A stretch of 59,511 nucleotides of DNA from Myxococcaceae bacterium (GTDB taxonomy: Bacteria; Myxococcota; Myxococcia; Myxococcales; Myxococcaceae): positions 1-59,511 of the forward strand of contig SECN01000005.1 of NCBI GenBank assembly GCA_004173515.1, read 5' to 3'. Of this stretch, positions 51,277-59,511 are shown in pieces (within the stretch, counting starts at the first letter, position 1; each line of letters starts with the position of its first letter). The notes below the pieces were generated by a model. The model saw nothing but the letters and a program-made list of their open reading frames with translations, was not told the origin of the DNA and searched no databases. Both the position numbers and the translations under genes were made by a program.

Positions 51277-53091
51277 GTGCTGTCACCCGACCCCCACCCT
51301 GGTATCCCTGAGCCGGAACCGCTCACGCACTCCACCCGGGAGATCATGGACCACGTCTTCTTCCTCTCGGAAGAGCAATGGCGGTCGGCGCGGGAATCGA
51401 AGCAGTTGGATTACGTCGTCATCGGCAGCGGGCCCTGCGGCTTCGCCTTCGCGGAGCGGATGCTCCAGCAGGATCCCCACTGCCGCATCCTGATGATTGA
51501 ACAGGGTCCCTTCTTCCTGCCGGACCACGTGCAGAACCTGCCCCTGCCCTACCAGGCGCTCCGCGGGCACGTCGTGGAGACCTACCCCTGGAAGATGTCC
51601 GCCCGCACGACAGCGCAGCCCGCCGGGTGCATCGGCTTCCAGCACGGGATGGTGCCCTTCGTGGGCGGCCGCAGCCTGCTCTGGAGCTGCTGGAGCCCCC
51701 GGCCCCTGCATTCCGAGCTGTCCGCCTGGCCGCCGGAGACGGTCCAGGCCATCGAGGACCACCTGGAGGACGCCGAGCGCCTGCTCAACGTCGTCTTCGC
51801 GGATGAACTCGACATGAAGATGTCGCCCGCGACGCGCGAGCGCCTGTCCAAGCACCGGCCCATCTTCGGCGTCCTGCAACAACAGCTTCAGGCCCGGCTG
51901 GCCTCGCGGCTGCACCGCATCGGCTCCGCGACCCGCTGCATGGCCGCGCCCCTGTCGGTGAGCGCCTGCCACCCGGAGGATTTCGAGTTCGCGAAGTACT
52001 CCACGCCCGCCCCCCTGCTCGCGCTCGCCGAGCGTCAGGCGGAGCTGTGCCAGGCAGGCAAAGGCAGTGCCCTCAAAATCATGACGGACTGCACCGTCAC
52101 CCGCATCCACCAGCGCGACGGGGTGGCGACCGCGCTGGAGACGTCGCGGGGCCGCGTCCAACTGGGAGCGGCCCGGCTTATCCTCGCGATGGGAACGCTG
52201 CCGCCCACCACCCTGCTGCTGAACTCGTTTCCCCGACTGCGCAACGCGGGGGCTCGCTACACGGCGCACTTCGTGTCCTTCATGCTCGCCCGCATCCGCC
52301 GCGAGGACTTCGCGTTCGCGGAGCAGTTGGCGGAGATGGAGCTCGCCGCGCTCTACGTCGCCGGGCTGAACGCGCGTGACGGCATGCAGTACCACATCCA
52401 GCTTTCGGCCCTCTCCGACCGGCAGCCCGCGAACAACTCACCCCGGGCCGCCCGCTACATGCCCGATCTGGTGGCGACGGCCACCGGCGCTCAGTTGGAG
52501 GATTCCCAGGACCACGTCATCCTCGCCTGCTCGGTGCTGGGCGAGCTGGACTTCCGCAGCCGTGACAACTGGGTGCGCAAGGACGCGCAGGACGATCCCG
52601 CCCAGAACGTGACGCTCCAGGTGCTGGCCGGAGAGGCCGACCGGCAGACATGGGACACGATGGATGAGGCCACCTTCCAGCTGCTGGAACAGGTGCTGTC
52701 GCCGCGGGGCCCGTGCTCCGTGGAGTACTGGAATGGAACGCCGGGCAAGGGCTGCTGGGCAACGAGCCGCCCCATCCTCGAGGAGCGCAGGATGCCCGGG
52801 CTGGTGCACGAAGGGTCCACCCTGTGGATCGGTGAGAACGAGGGCTCGGTGGTGGGGCCGGACTACCGGCCCTGGGGCATCGACAACGTCTACGTCACTG
52901 GCGGCGCCCTCTGGCCGACGGCGGGCTCCTGGAACCCCACCGTGACGATGGTGGCCCTGGCCCAGGACCTCGCCGACAGGCTCGGCGCACGCCCCGGCAG
53001 CCCCCAGACCTCCAAGGGCGCTGGAGACCCCCTGGGGCTTCAGCACCGGATCCGGAAGCCGTCGTCCGTGGGCGTCCCGCGCAGGCGGTAG
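51277..53091 (+). CDS. GMC-type FAD oxidoreductase
   Basis: This 604-residue flavoprotein has FAD loop VVIGSGPCGFAFAERM (about 47-62), MIEQGP, a GGRSLLWSCWSPRP substrate-side stretch and a C-terminal FAD closure NVYVTGGALWPTAGSWNPT. The pattern fits GMC oxidoreductases acting on alcohols or sugars (pyranose-oxidase-like). No secretion signal is visible. The GTG at 51277 has TGGAG at good spacing; the ATG at 51346 is the alternative. Its 3' end overlaps the convergent EEP gene by 52 bp. Confidence 0.83.
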   Translation: MLSPDPHPGIPEPEPLTHSTREIMDHVFFLSEEQWRSARESKQLDYVVIGSGPCGFAFAERMLQQDPHCRILMIEQGPFFLPDHVQNLPLPYQALRGHVVETYPWKMSARTTAQPAGCIGFQHGMVPFVGGRSLLWSCWSPRPLHSELSAWPPETVQAIEDHLEDAERLLNVVFADELDMKMSPATRERLSKHRPIFGVLQQQLQARLASRLHRIGSATRCMAAPLSVSACHPEDFEFAKYSTPAPLLALAERQAELCQAGKGSALKIMTDCTVTRIHQRDGVATALETSRGRVQLGAARLILAMGTLPPTTLLLNSFPRLRNAGARYTAHFVSFMLARIRREDFAFAEQLAEMELAALYVAGLNARDGMQYHIQLSALSDRQPANNSPRAARYMPDLVATATGAQLEDSQDHVILACSVLGELDFRSRDNWVRKDAQDDPAQNVTLQVLAGEADRQTWDTMDEATFQLLEQVLSPRGPCSVEYWNGTPGKGCWATSRPILEERRMPGLVHEGSTLWIGENEGSVVGPDYRPWGIDNVYVTGGALWPTAGSWNPTVTMVALAQDLADRLGARPGSPQTSKGAGDPLGLQHRIRKPSSVGVPRRR

Positions 53092-54230
53092 TGCGCCACC
53101 ACGGGGGGATGGTCGGAGGCGTGGGCGCTGCGGTCCACCTCGAAGAGGACGGGCTCCAGTCCCGGGCTGGCGTAGAAGTCGTCGAAGCGCTTGCCCGGCA
53201 CGAGCACCGCGCCGGCCTTGTCGTAGAACGAGGCGAGCGTGGCGCTGGAGGCGATGTCCCGCAGGCGCAGCCAGCGCTCGCTGCCAGGAAGGCCCCAGTC
53301 GGAGCGCAGCTCGGCGAAGGCCTGCCGCGGCGTCATCACCCGGTCCTCCAGCAGTCGCGCGCGCACTGTGACGGCGTGCGACGGCGTCTCCGCCAGCCAA
53401 TGCTCCATCACCTGGAATTCGTGGCGCAGGCGCGCATCCACGATGGTGCCCACGCTCACGCCGCCCCGCAGGGAGTCCGGATTCCCGTAGCGCATCGCGA
53501 GCGGCTCCCCCGTGAGGGGGTCCATGTCCTTCAGGTGGCGCAGGGAGTTGTCGGCGTTGAAGTCCCCCAGCACCACGGCGAGGGGGACGTCCCGGTGGAG
53601 CAGCAGCGCGTTGAGCTGCCGGAGGTCCTGCGTGTTGATGGCGGAGTCCGTGAGCGCGTGGTGGACGTTGTAGAGGAGCACCGCCCGGCCCTCCACCTCC
53701 ACCTGGACGCGCAGCACACCCCGGTCCTCCAACAGGTCGCCCGCCTGGCCCTGACGGAGGATCGCCGCGCGGCGCTCGCGATCCGACAGGGCGTAGGTGA
53801 CGTGGTCCGCGTGTCGCAGCGGGTGGCGGCTCAGGTAGGCCTTGCCGTTGATGGTCCGCGCCCCGCCCCCTACTTCCTGGCCGAAGTAGACCAGGTGGAA
53901 GCCGAAGCGCGACGCCAGCAGCTCGGCGATGGGCAGGCGGGCTTCCTGGAGGCCGATGACGTCCGGCATCCGGCGGGTGTCCTCCAGCCGCTCGAAGTAG
54001 GAGATCAACGCCTGACGGTACAGCCCCCCGAGCAGGATGTTGAAGCTCATCATCGTCAGGCCCGGCCCCCGGGGCCTGCTGGGATGGGGATGCAGGATGA
54101 TCCGCGGGCGTCCATCTCCCAGCGAGCCCTCCGGCTCCGGGCCGCTGGGCAACGGATCAAAGCCCGGGAGCAGGACGGCGGACTCGCGGTGAGGCCTTGT
54201 GCTCAGCAACTCCGGGGCGAGTGGGGGCAT
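53040..54230 (-). CDS. Endonuclease/exonuclease/phosphatase family protein
   Basis: This 396-residue protein has the EEP fold: MSFNILLGGLY, DVIGLQEARL (metal Glu), LYNVHHALTDS, LGDFNADNSL (Asp/Asn pair) and SDHPPVVAHY (catalytic Asp-His). Members hydrolyse phosphodiesters in DNA, lipids or nucleotides; the substrate is unknown. A 60-residue Pro-rich N-terminal region precedes the domain. The ATG at 54230 is chosen; an in-frame TTG at 54266 is also possible. It overlaps the GMC gene at the 3' end. Confidence 0.8.
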   Translation of the reverse strand: MPPLAPELLSTRPHRESAVLLPGFDPLPSGPEPEGSLGDGRPRIILHPHPSRPRGPGLTMMSFNILLGGLYRQALISYFERLEDTRRMPDVIGLQEARLPIAELLASRFGFHLVYFGQEVGGGARTINGKAYLSRHPLRHADHVTYALSDRERRAAILRQGQAGDLLEDRGVLRVQVEVEGRAVLLYNVHHALTDSAINTQDLRQLNALLLHRDVPLAVVLGDFNADNSLRHLKDMDPLTGEPLAMRYGNPDSLRGGVSVGTIVDARLRHEFQVMEHWLAETPSHAVTVRARLLEDRVMTPRQAFAELRSDWGLPGSERWLRLRDIASSATLASFYDKAGAVLVPGKRFDDFYASPGLEPVLFEVDRSAHASDHPPVVAHYRLRGTPTDDGFRIRC

Positions 54231-54399
54231 TGACGCTTTCGGGATGTCCAAGGGGGCAGCCCTCAAGGTCTGTATGACTTCACGCGATGGGGAGCGCCGA
54301 CAGGGTCCGTGCCTGCGAGCGATGGGGCCGTGAGTCCCCTCTCCTGCTCCGCGTGCCGGATGCGTGCCCAGTGTTGAAGGACGAGAGGAGGCTCATCCA

Positions 54400-55305
54400 A
54401 TGAAAGCCGTGATCCTGAAAGCCTTTGGGGACGTGGACGCGCTCGCCGTGCAGGACATGCCCGAGCCGGAGTTCGGTGCGGACGACGTGAAGGTCCGCGT
54501 CACCGCCGCGGGCATCAACCCGGTGGATTCGAAGATCCGGCGGGGTGAGATGCAGGACCTGATGCCGGTGACGTTCCCCACCATCCTGGGCCGCGACGTG
54601 TCCGGAGAGGTCGTCGAGGTGGGCGCGAACGTGAAGGGCTTCCAGTCCGGCGACCGGGTGATGGGCATGGTCCACGCCGGCTACGCGGAGCTCGTGGTCG
54701 CCCCCGCCAAGGTCTGGGCGAAGGTGCCCGAGGACATGGATCTGCGGGATGCCGCCGCGCTGCCCATGGTGACGCTCACCGGCACGCAGTTAATTGAAGA
54801 GCAGGTGAAGCCCGCCCGGGGCGACACGGTGCTCATCACCGGCGCGCTGGGCGCGGTGGGCCGCGCCGCCATCCACGCGGCCCGGGCCCTGGGCGTGAAG
54901 GTGTGGGCCGGGGTGAAGGCCCAGCAGGTGGACGAGGCCCGCGGACTCAAGGTGGACGGCGTCGTCGCCATCGACCGCCCGGAGGACGTCGCGAAGCTGC
55001 CCACGCTGGACGCGGTGGCGGACACGGTGGGCGGCAAGGCCGTCACGGCCGTCCTGGACAAGGTGAAGCGCGGCGGGAAGGTGTGCAGCGTGGTGGAGGA
55101 ACCCGAGGGCGCGAAGGAGCGGGGCCTCGTGGGGAACTTCTTCCTCTCCCACCCGGATGGGCCCCGGCTCGCGAAGCTCGGGGAGAGCGTGGCGAAGGGG
55201 GAGCTCATCATCCCCATCGCCAGGAGGTTCCCGCTGGACGCCGCGAAGGAGGCCCAGAAGTTCGCGGAGACGGCGGGCACCGGCAAGGTGCTGCTCGTCA
55301 ATTGA
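54400..55305 (+). CDS. NADP-dependent zinc-type quinone oxidoreductase-like protein
   Basis: This 301-residue MDR-family oxidoreductase has a GroES-like N-terminus (VRVTAAGINPVDSKIRRGEM, TILGRDVSGEVVEVGANV). Catalytic Zn ligands are absent. The Rossmann motif is VLITGALGAVGRAAIH, and a late RRFPLDAAKEAQKFAETAGTGKVLL follows. It probably reduces quinones or enals with NADPH. AGAGGAGG precedes ATG 54400. A strong hairpin follows the stop. Confidence 0.88.
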   Translation: MKAVILKAFGDVDALAVQDMPEPEFGADDVKVRVTAAGINPVDSKIRRGEMQDLMPVTFPTILGRDVSGEVVEVGANVKGFQSGDRVMGMVHAGYAELVVAPAKVWAKVPEDMDLRDAAALPMVTLTGTQLIEEQVKPARGDTVLITGALGAVGRAAIHAARALGVKVWAGVKAQQVDEARGLKVDGVVAIDRPEDVAKLPTLDAVADTVGGKAVTAVLDKVKRGGKVCSVVEEPEGAKERGLVGNFFLSHPDGPRLAKLGESVAKGELIIPIARRFPLDAAKEAQKFAETAGTGKVLLVN

Positions 55306-55311
55306 AGGCGG

Positions 55312-55348
55312 GACGGCGGCGGCCCCTGAACAGGGACCGCCGGCCGTC
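55312..55348. terminator. Bidirectional terminator between convergent genes
   Basis: GACGGC (55312-55317) pairs with GCCGTC (55343-55348), with further inner pairing including CCCT/AGGG around a GAAC loop. It lies between stops at 55305 and 55355. Confidence 0.6.
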
Positions 55349-55354
55349 AGGGCT

Positions 55355-57580
55355 TCAGGACTTCAGCTCCGAGCGCCCGGGCTGCGGCTCCCCGGGGGCC
55401 GCGTTGCCATTCGCCTGGGTGGACGCGGCGGCGGTCGCGGCGGCGGCGGCGTTGGCCTGCGCCGTCTGCTCCTCGATGCGCTGCACCACCTTGTTGAGCG
55501 GCGGCGTGGGGCCGGGCGGGTGCTCCGTCTGGGCCCGGCGCGCCTCGCGCTCCTTGTAGCGCCGGATGGCCGGCGCCATGATTTCGCCCATCAGCGTCCG
55601 GTAGTCCATGCCGGCGCCCTGCGCGATGAGCACCAGGTCGCTCCAGCCGGGCGTGAGGCCGGGCAGCGGGTTGCACTCGATGAAGTAGATGCGCCCCTTG
55701 TCATCCATGCGGAAGTCGATGCGCGCGACGTCGCGGCACCCCAGCGCCATGAACGAATTGCGCGCCGCCGTGCGCAGCTTCTCCAACAGCGACGGCTCCA
55801 GCTTCGCGGGCGCGTCGTAGCGGATGCGATCCGTCCAATCCAGCTTGTGCTGGAAGCTGTAGACGGGGTTCTTCTCTTCCTTGTCCAGGAAGACGATCTC
55901 CATGGGCGGCAACACGCGCGGACGCCGCTCGCCGAGCAGGCCCACCGTGAACTCGCGCCCGCCGATGTATTCCTCGATCAGCGCGGGCTGCTGGTACTTG
56001 CCGGCGATCTCCTTCACCACGTCGCGCAGCTCCGCTTCGGAGTGGCAGACGCTCTTGGTGACGACGCCCTTGGAGCTGCCTTCCGCCACCGGCTTCACGA
56101 TGAGCGGGAAGCCGGTGAACTCCTTGTTGAGACGCTCCTTGCCCGTGACCATCAACTGGAAGTTGGGCGTGAGGATGCCCGCCTGACGGACGATCTTCTT
56201 CGCCAGCGCCTTGTCCAACGCGATGGACAGCGTGGCCGGATCGGAGCCCGTGTACGGGATGTCCAGCAGCTCCAGCATCGCGGGCACCTGGCTCTCCCGG
56301 TTGCGGCCCTTGAAGCCCTCCGCGATGTTGAAGACGATGTCCAACGGCGTGCTGGAGAGCACCGTGGGCAGCTCCGCCGTGGCCTCCAGGTCGATGACCT
56401 CATGGCCCCACGACGCGATGGCCTCGCGGATGGCCTGGAGCGTGTTGGGCGAGTCGTACTCCGCCTCGCTGTCCTCCAGCGCCTCGCCCGTGGCCGTTGC
56501 GCTGGGCTTCACGCGCTTCACGTTGAAGGCGAAGCCCACCCGCAGCGGCCCCGACTTGCGCGCGGGCTTGCCCTGGCGCCGCGAGGAGTCGCGGATCTTG
56601 TAGCGCTTGGCCGCGCTCTGGATGATGGAGTTGATGACCCCGTCCAGGTGCAGCCCCTCCAGTTCCGCCGCGGAGTAGATGCCCGCGCCCGGCTCCAGGC
56701 TGGGCAGCGCGTTGATCTCCAGGAAGTACGGCACGCCCGCGTCGGACAGGCGGAAGTCCAGCCGTCCCAGGTCGCGGCAGTCCAGCACCTGGAAGATCTT
56801 CTGCGCCATCTTGCGCACGTCCTCGGCCGTCTTCGCCGGGATGTCCGCGGGAGCGCGCACCGTCACGGCCTTCTCGCGCCGCGTCTTCAGGTCGTAGTCG
56901 TAGATGGCGTACTTGCGCCCGGCGGAGACCTCCGGGTCGATGACGTACTCCACCGGCGTCAGCACGCCGTCGTAGTCGTTGTCCACCGCGGCCAGGAACG
57001 GCACCGTGAGGTCGCGCCCGCGGATGTACTCCTCCACCAGCACGCCCGCCGGGTACTTCTCCAGCGCCTTGGCCACCTTCTCGCGCACCTGCTCCAGGGT
57101 CTCCGCGACGGAGTCCTGGGTGATGCCCTTGGAGGAGCCCTCGAAGTTGGGCTTCACGATGACGGGAAAGTGCAGGTTCTCCGCCGTCAGCTCACTGAGC
57201 TTCTCCACGTACTGCCAGCCCGGCGTGCGGATGCCGTGCTTGGAGAGGATGAGCTTGGTGAGCTGCTTGTCCAGCGTCAGCGCCAGCGCGTACGCGTCCG
57301 AGCCCGTGTACGCGAACCCCAGCTCGTCGAAGAGCGCGGGATAGAACGCCTCGCGGAAGCGGCCCCGGCGGCCCTCGGCCGTGTTGAAGATGAGGTCGGG
57401 GCTGTAGGCCTCCAGGCGGGCCACGGTGCGCGACGCGGGGCCGCTCACCTCGAAGCGCTCCAGGCGGTGTCCCAGCCGCTCGATGGCTCCCGCCAGCGTG
57501 TTCACCGTCTCCTGCGTGTCGAACTCCGCCTCTTCTTCCGTGTCCGACAGTCGCAGGTTGTAGGTCAGCGCGATGCGCAT
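55355..57580 (-). CDS. Tandem D-Ala-D-Ala-ligase-like ATP-grasp protein
   Basis: This 741-residue protein contains two complete ATP-grasp ligase units. Unit 1 (about 1-330) starts MRIALTYNLRL and has FNTAEGRRGRFREAFYPALF, AYTGSDAYALALTLDK, IVKPNFEGSSKGI, VEEYIRGRDLTV and FLEINALPSLEPG. Unit 2 (about 355-680) repeats the order: FNIAEGFKGRNRESQVPAML, PYTGSDPATLSIALDK, IVKPVAEGSSKGV, IEEYIGGREFTVG and FIECNPLPGLTPG. Both resemble D-Ala-D-Ala ligase. A Glu/Ala/Gln-rich tail follows. It probably joins amino acids or peptides; the substrate is unknown. It is the last gene of an operon with RDD and DUF4177-like genes. Confidence 0.85.
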   Translation of the reverse strand: MRIALTYNLRLSDTEEEAEFDTQETVNTLAGAIERLGHRLERFEVSGPASRTVARLEAYSPDLIFNTAEGRRGRFREAFYPALFDELGFAYTGSDAYALALTLDKQLTKLILSKHGIRTPGWQYVEKLSELTAENLHFPVIVKPNFEGSSKGITQDSVAETLEQVREKVAKALEKYPAGVLVEEYIRGRDLTVPFLAAVDNDYDGVLTPVEYVIDPEVSAGRKYAIYDYDLKTRREKAVTVRAPADIPAKTAEDVRKMAQKIFQVLDCRDLGRLDFRLSDAGVPYFLEINALPSLEPGAGIYSAAELEGLHLDGVINSIIQSAAKRYKIRDSSRRQGKPARKSGPLRVGFAFNVKRVKPSATATGEALEDSEAEYDSPNTLQAIREAIASWGHEVIDLEATAELPTVLSSTPLDIVFNIAEGFKGRNRESQVPAMLELLDIPYTGSDPATLSIALDKALAKKIVRQAGILTPNFQLMVTGKERLNKEFTGFPLIVKPVAEGSSKGVVTKSVCHSEAELRDVVKEIAGKYQQPALIEEYIGGREFTVGLLGERRPRVLPPMEIVFLDKEEKNPVYSFQHKLDWTDRIRYDAPAKLEPSLLEKLRTAARNSFMALGCRDVARIDFRMDDKGRIYFIECNPLPGLTPGWSDLVLIAQGAGMDYRTLMGEIMAPAIRRYKEREARRAQTEHPPGPTPPLNKVVQRIEEQTAQANAAAAATAAASTQANGNAAPGEPQPGRSELKS

Positions 57581-57583
57581 GGC

Positions 57584-58210
57584 TTACTCCGTCTCCCTTT
57601 CCTGAATGCCCTGGGCGCGGCGCACCTTCGCCGCGGACATCAAACGGCCCGGAGCGCGTGCCGCCGCCACCGGCGTGCGGGCTGCAACCGTCGCGCCCGC
57701 CACAACCTTCCCATCCACCACCTGCGTCTGCGCCCAGGTGTCCCCCAGGCGCAGGCCCAGCGGATCCCTCAGCACCCGCCACGCCTCCACGCCGCCAATC
57801 ACCACGAAGCCCGCCGCCGCGGCCACCAGCCCGTGCGGCGCGGGCATCATCCCCAGCAGCACCACGAGCGCGAGCGGCGCGTTGCGAAGCGTGCTGTCCC
57901 GGTGCCGCGCGGCCGACCGCGTGGGCAGGTGCATCACCTTCACGCCGAAGATGCGCTTGCCCACGCTCTGTCCCTGGAGCATCCCGTCCGCGAGCAAGAG
58001 GAACAGCAGCGCCACCACCGCGCCCGCCGCGCCGCACACGACGTACAGCCCCCAGGCCGTCAGGCAGTCCACCACGCGCGCGCCCAGGCGCAGCAGCAGC
58101 GACGCCTTCGGATACGGCGAGTCCGGCTCCGCGTCCTCCTGCACCAGGCGCAGCACGCGGCCCGCGCCCCGGCCCGTGGACATCAGGCTGCGTTCAGGGG
58201 CGGCGCTCAC
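57584..58210 (-). CDS. RDD family membrane protein
   Basis: This 208-residue protein has an RDD domain: LLLRLGARVVDCLTAWGLYV, a hydrophobic helix (GAVVALLFLLLADGM) and GQSVGKRIFGVKVMHL. Further helices follow (NAPLALVVLLGMMPAPHG, LVAAAAGFVVIGGVE), then LGDTWAQTQVV. The canonical RD-D is degenerate (ARVVDC). The function is unknown; RDD proteins are often transport-related. The GTG at 58210 overlaps the upstream stop (GTGA), and its stop is 3 bp from the ligase start. Confidence 0.78.
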   Translation of the reverse strand: MSAAPERSLMSTGRGAGRVLRLVQEDAEPDSPYPKASLLLRLGARVVDCLTAWGLYVVCGAAGAVVALLFLLLADGMLQGQSVGKRIFGVKVMHLPTRSAARHRDSTLRNAPLALVVLLGMMPAPHGLVAAAAGFVVIGGVEAWRVLRDPLGLRLGDTWAQTQVVDGKVVAGATVAARTPVAAARAPGRLMSAAKVRRAQGIQERETE

Positions 58211-58743
58211 TCTTCCGGCTCCAGCGTGAGGCCCTCTTCGCGGGCTTCCGGTTCGTCCAGCCCGGCCAGGCGCGCCAGCCGCTCGTGCGCGGACAGCGGG
58301 TGGACGAAGGGCACCACCGTCTGGGATTGCGCGTCGGCGGAGCTTGCGTATTCGGCCGCGAGTCGCGCGGTGGGGCTGCCCGTTTCCGACAGCCGCTGCA
58401 ACCGCTCACGCGCGCCGGCCTCGTCGTGCTGCGCGGCCTCGCCTTCGCGGGTGAAGAAGATGAAGGCCATCGCCGGGCGCTTGGAGGACTCGCGCATCGC
58501 GAACTGCACGCCGTCCAGGTTCCAGCCCCTGGCCGTCCACTCGTTCAAGGTGCGCTCCAGCGCTCCCTCGTCCACCGTGGACAGCTCCACCACTTTGTAC
58601 TGCAACGGACCGGGCCCCCGCACCACGGGGGTGCGGCCGCGGCCGGGGCGCTTGCCCGCGCGCGAGCCCTTGCGGGCGGCGGGGGCGCGTCTGGGCGGAG
58701 GCTTCGCGGTTCTTCGTCCGGGCCGCTTCTTCTGGGTGGGCAT
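58207..58743 (-). CDS. DUF4177-like protein with basic N-terminal region
   Basis: This 178-residue protein has residues 1-50 strongly basic and Pro-rich (KKRPGRRTAKPPPRRAP), suggesting nucleic-acid contact or disorder. Then comes a DUF4177-like module (YKVVELSTVDEGALERTLNE, WTARGWNLDGVQF). The remainder is acidic, ending LTLEPEE. The function is unknown. The ATG at 58743 is the likely start. It is the first gene of the operon with RDD and the tandem ligase. Confidence 0.6.
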   Translation of the reverse strand: MPTQKKRPGRRTAKPPPRRAPAARKGSRAGKRPGRGRTPVVRGPGPLQYKVVELSTVDEGALERTLNEWTARGWNLDGVQFAMRESSKRPAMAFIFFTREGEAAQHDEAGARERLQRLSETGSPTARLAAEYASSADAQSQTVVPFVHPLSAHERLARLAGLDEPEAREEGLTLEPEE

Positions 58744-58818
58744 CGTGTGGGGACCATTTGGGCGCAAGCGGCGGAGTCAATCAAGCTCTCCGCCGCGACG
58801 ACGTGCCCGGGGTGTTGC

Positions 58819-59511
<693 letters not shown>

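Overview
The window is high-GC, densely packed chromosomal DNA with strong third-position G/C bias. It most likely comes from a myxobacterium of the Myxococcus/Corallococcus group. The marker evidence is a carQ-carR-carS light-response operon (19511-21014), a DUF2378/TIGR02265 family gene (a myxobacterial paralogue family) and a GYF/AgmX-PglI protein. I saw no tRNA, rRNA, CRISPR array, transposase or integrase.

Layout, left: a partial PrkA-type kinase (1-1241) diverges from a lid-less Hsp70. The Hsp70 converges on a clpX copy that carries an internal deletion with a frameshift. Next come a conserved hypothetical, a GYF/AgmX protein, truA, a 52-residue ribbon-helix-helix protein, a broken outer-membrane protein gene, larE, cysC and a tightly packed sulfur-carrier operon (ThiF, TusA-like, MoaD/ThiS, a pseudo-E1 and a JAMM protease; minus strand 12032-9656). 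Then follow a two-component system, the formaldehyde-detoxification pair adhC-fghA, rhlE, a SlyD-like isomerase, DUF2378 and carQRS. After a GST and a methyltransferase there is a Gdx/SugE exporter whose 5' leader matches the guanidine-III riboswitch.

Middle (23.7-37.3 kb): secreted and envelope functions (esterase, polysaccharide lyase, GH38 mannosidase, CotH-type lipoprotein kinase, outer-membrane barrel, AI-2E permease), a 40-residue basic protein, a DmpA-type P1 peptidase, a TetR regulator and a carotenoid oxygenase. An 18-bp palindrome lies between the last two.

The most unusual region is 37.3-49.7 kb. Two giant Rhs genes (1657 and 1606 codons) are each preceded by a member of a small protein family I do not recognise. 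A third member stands alone. Between them lie decayed copies of the neighbouring P1 peptidase, TetR and carotenoid oxygenase genes. This shows that a peptidase-tetR-oxygenase-small gene-rhs unit was tandemly duplicated, after which the non-Rhs genes decayed. All three small genes share a leader hairpin (stem TCGCGG/CCGCGA, loop ATGAC). Both rhs genes share two tandem leader hairpins with a compensatory base-pair change. This is my candidate for an undescribed system.

Right (49.7-59.5 kb): a PLD-like lipoprotein, a GMC oxidoreductase, an endonuclease/exonuclease/phosphatase family protein, a quinone-oxidoreductase-like protein, a tandem D-Ala-D-Ala-ligase-like ATP-grasp protein in an operon with RDD and DUF4177-like proteins, and a partial hemB.
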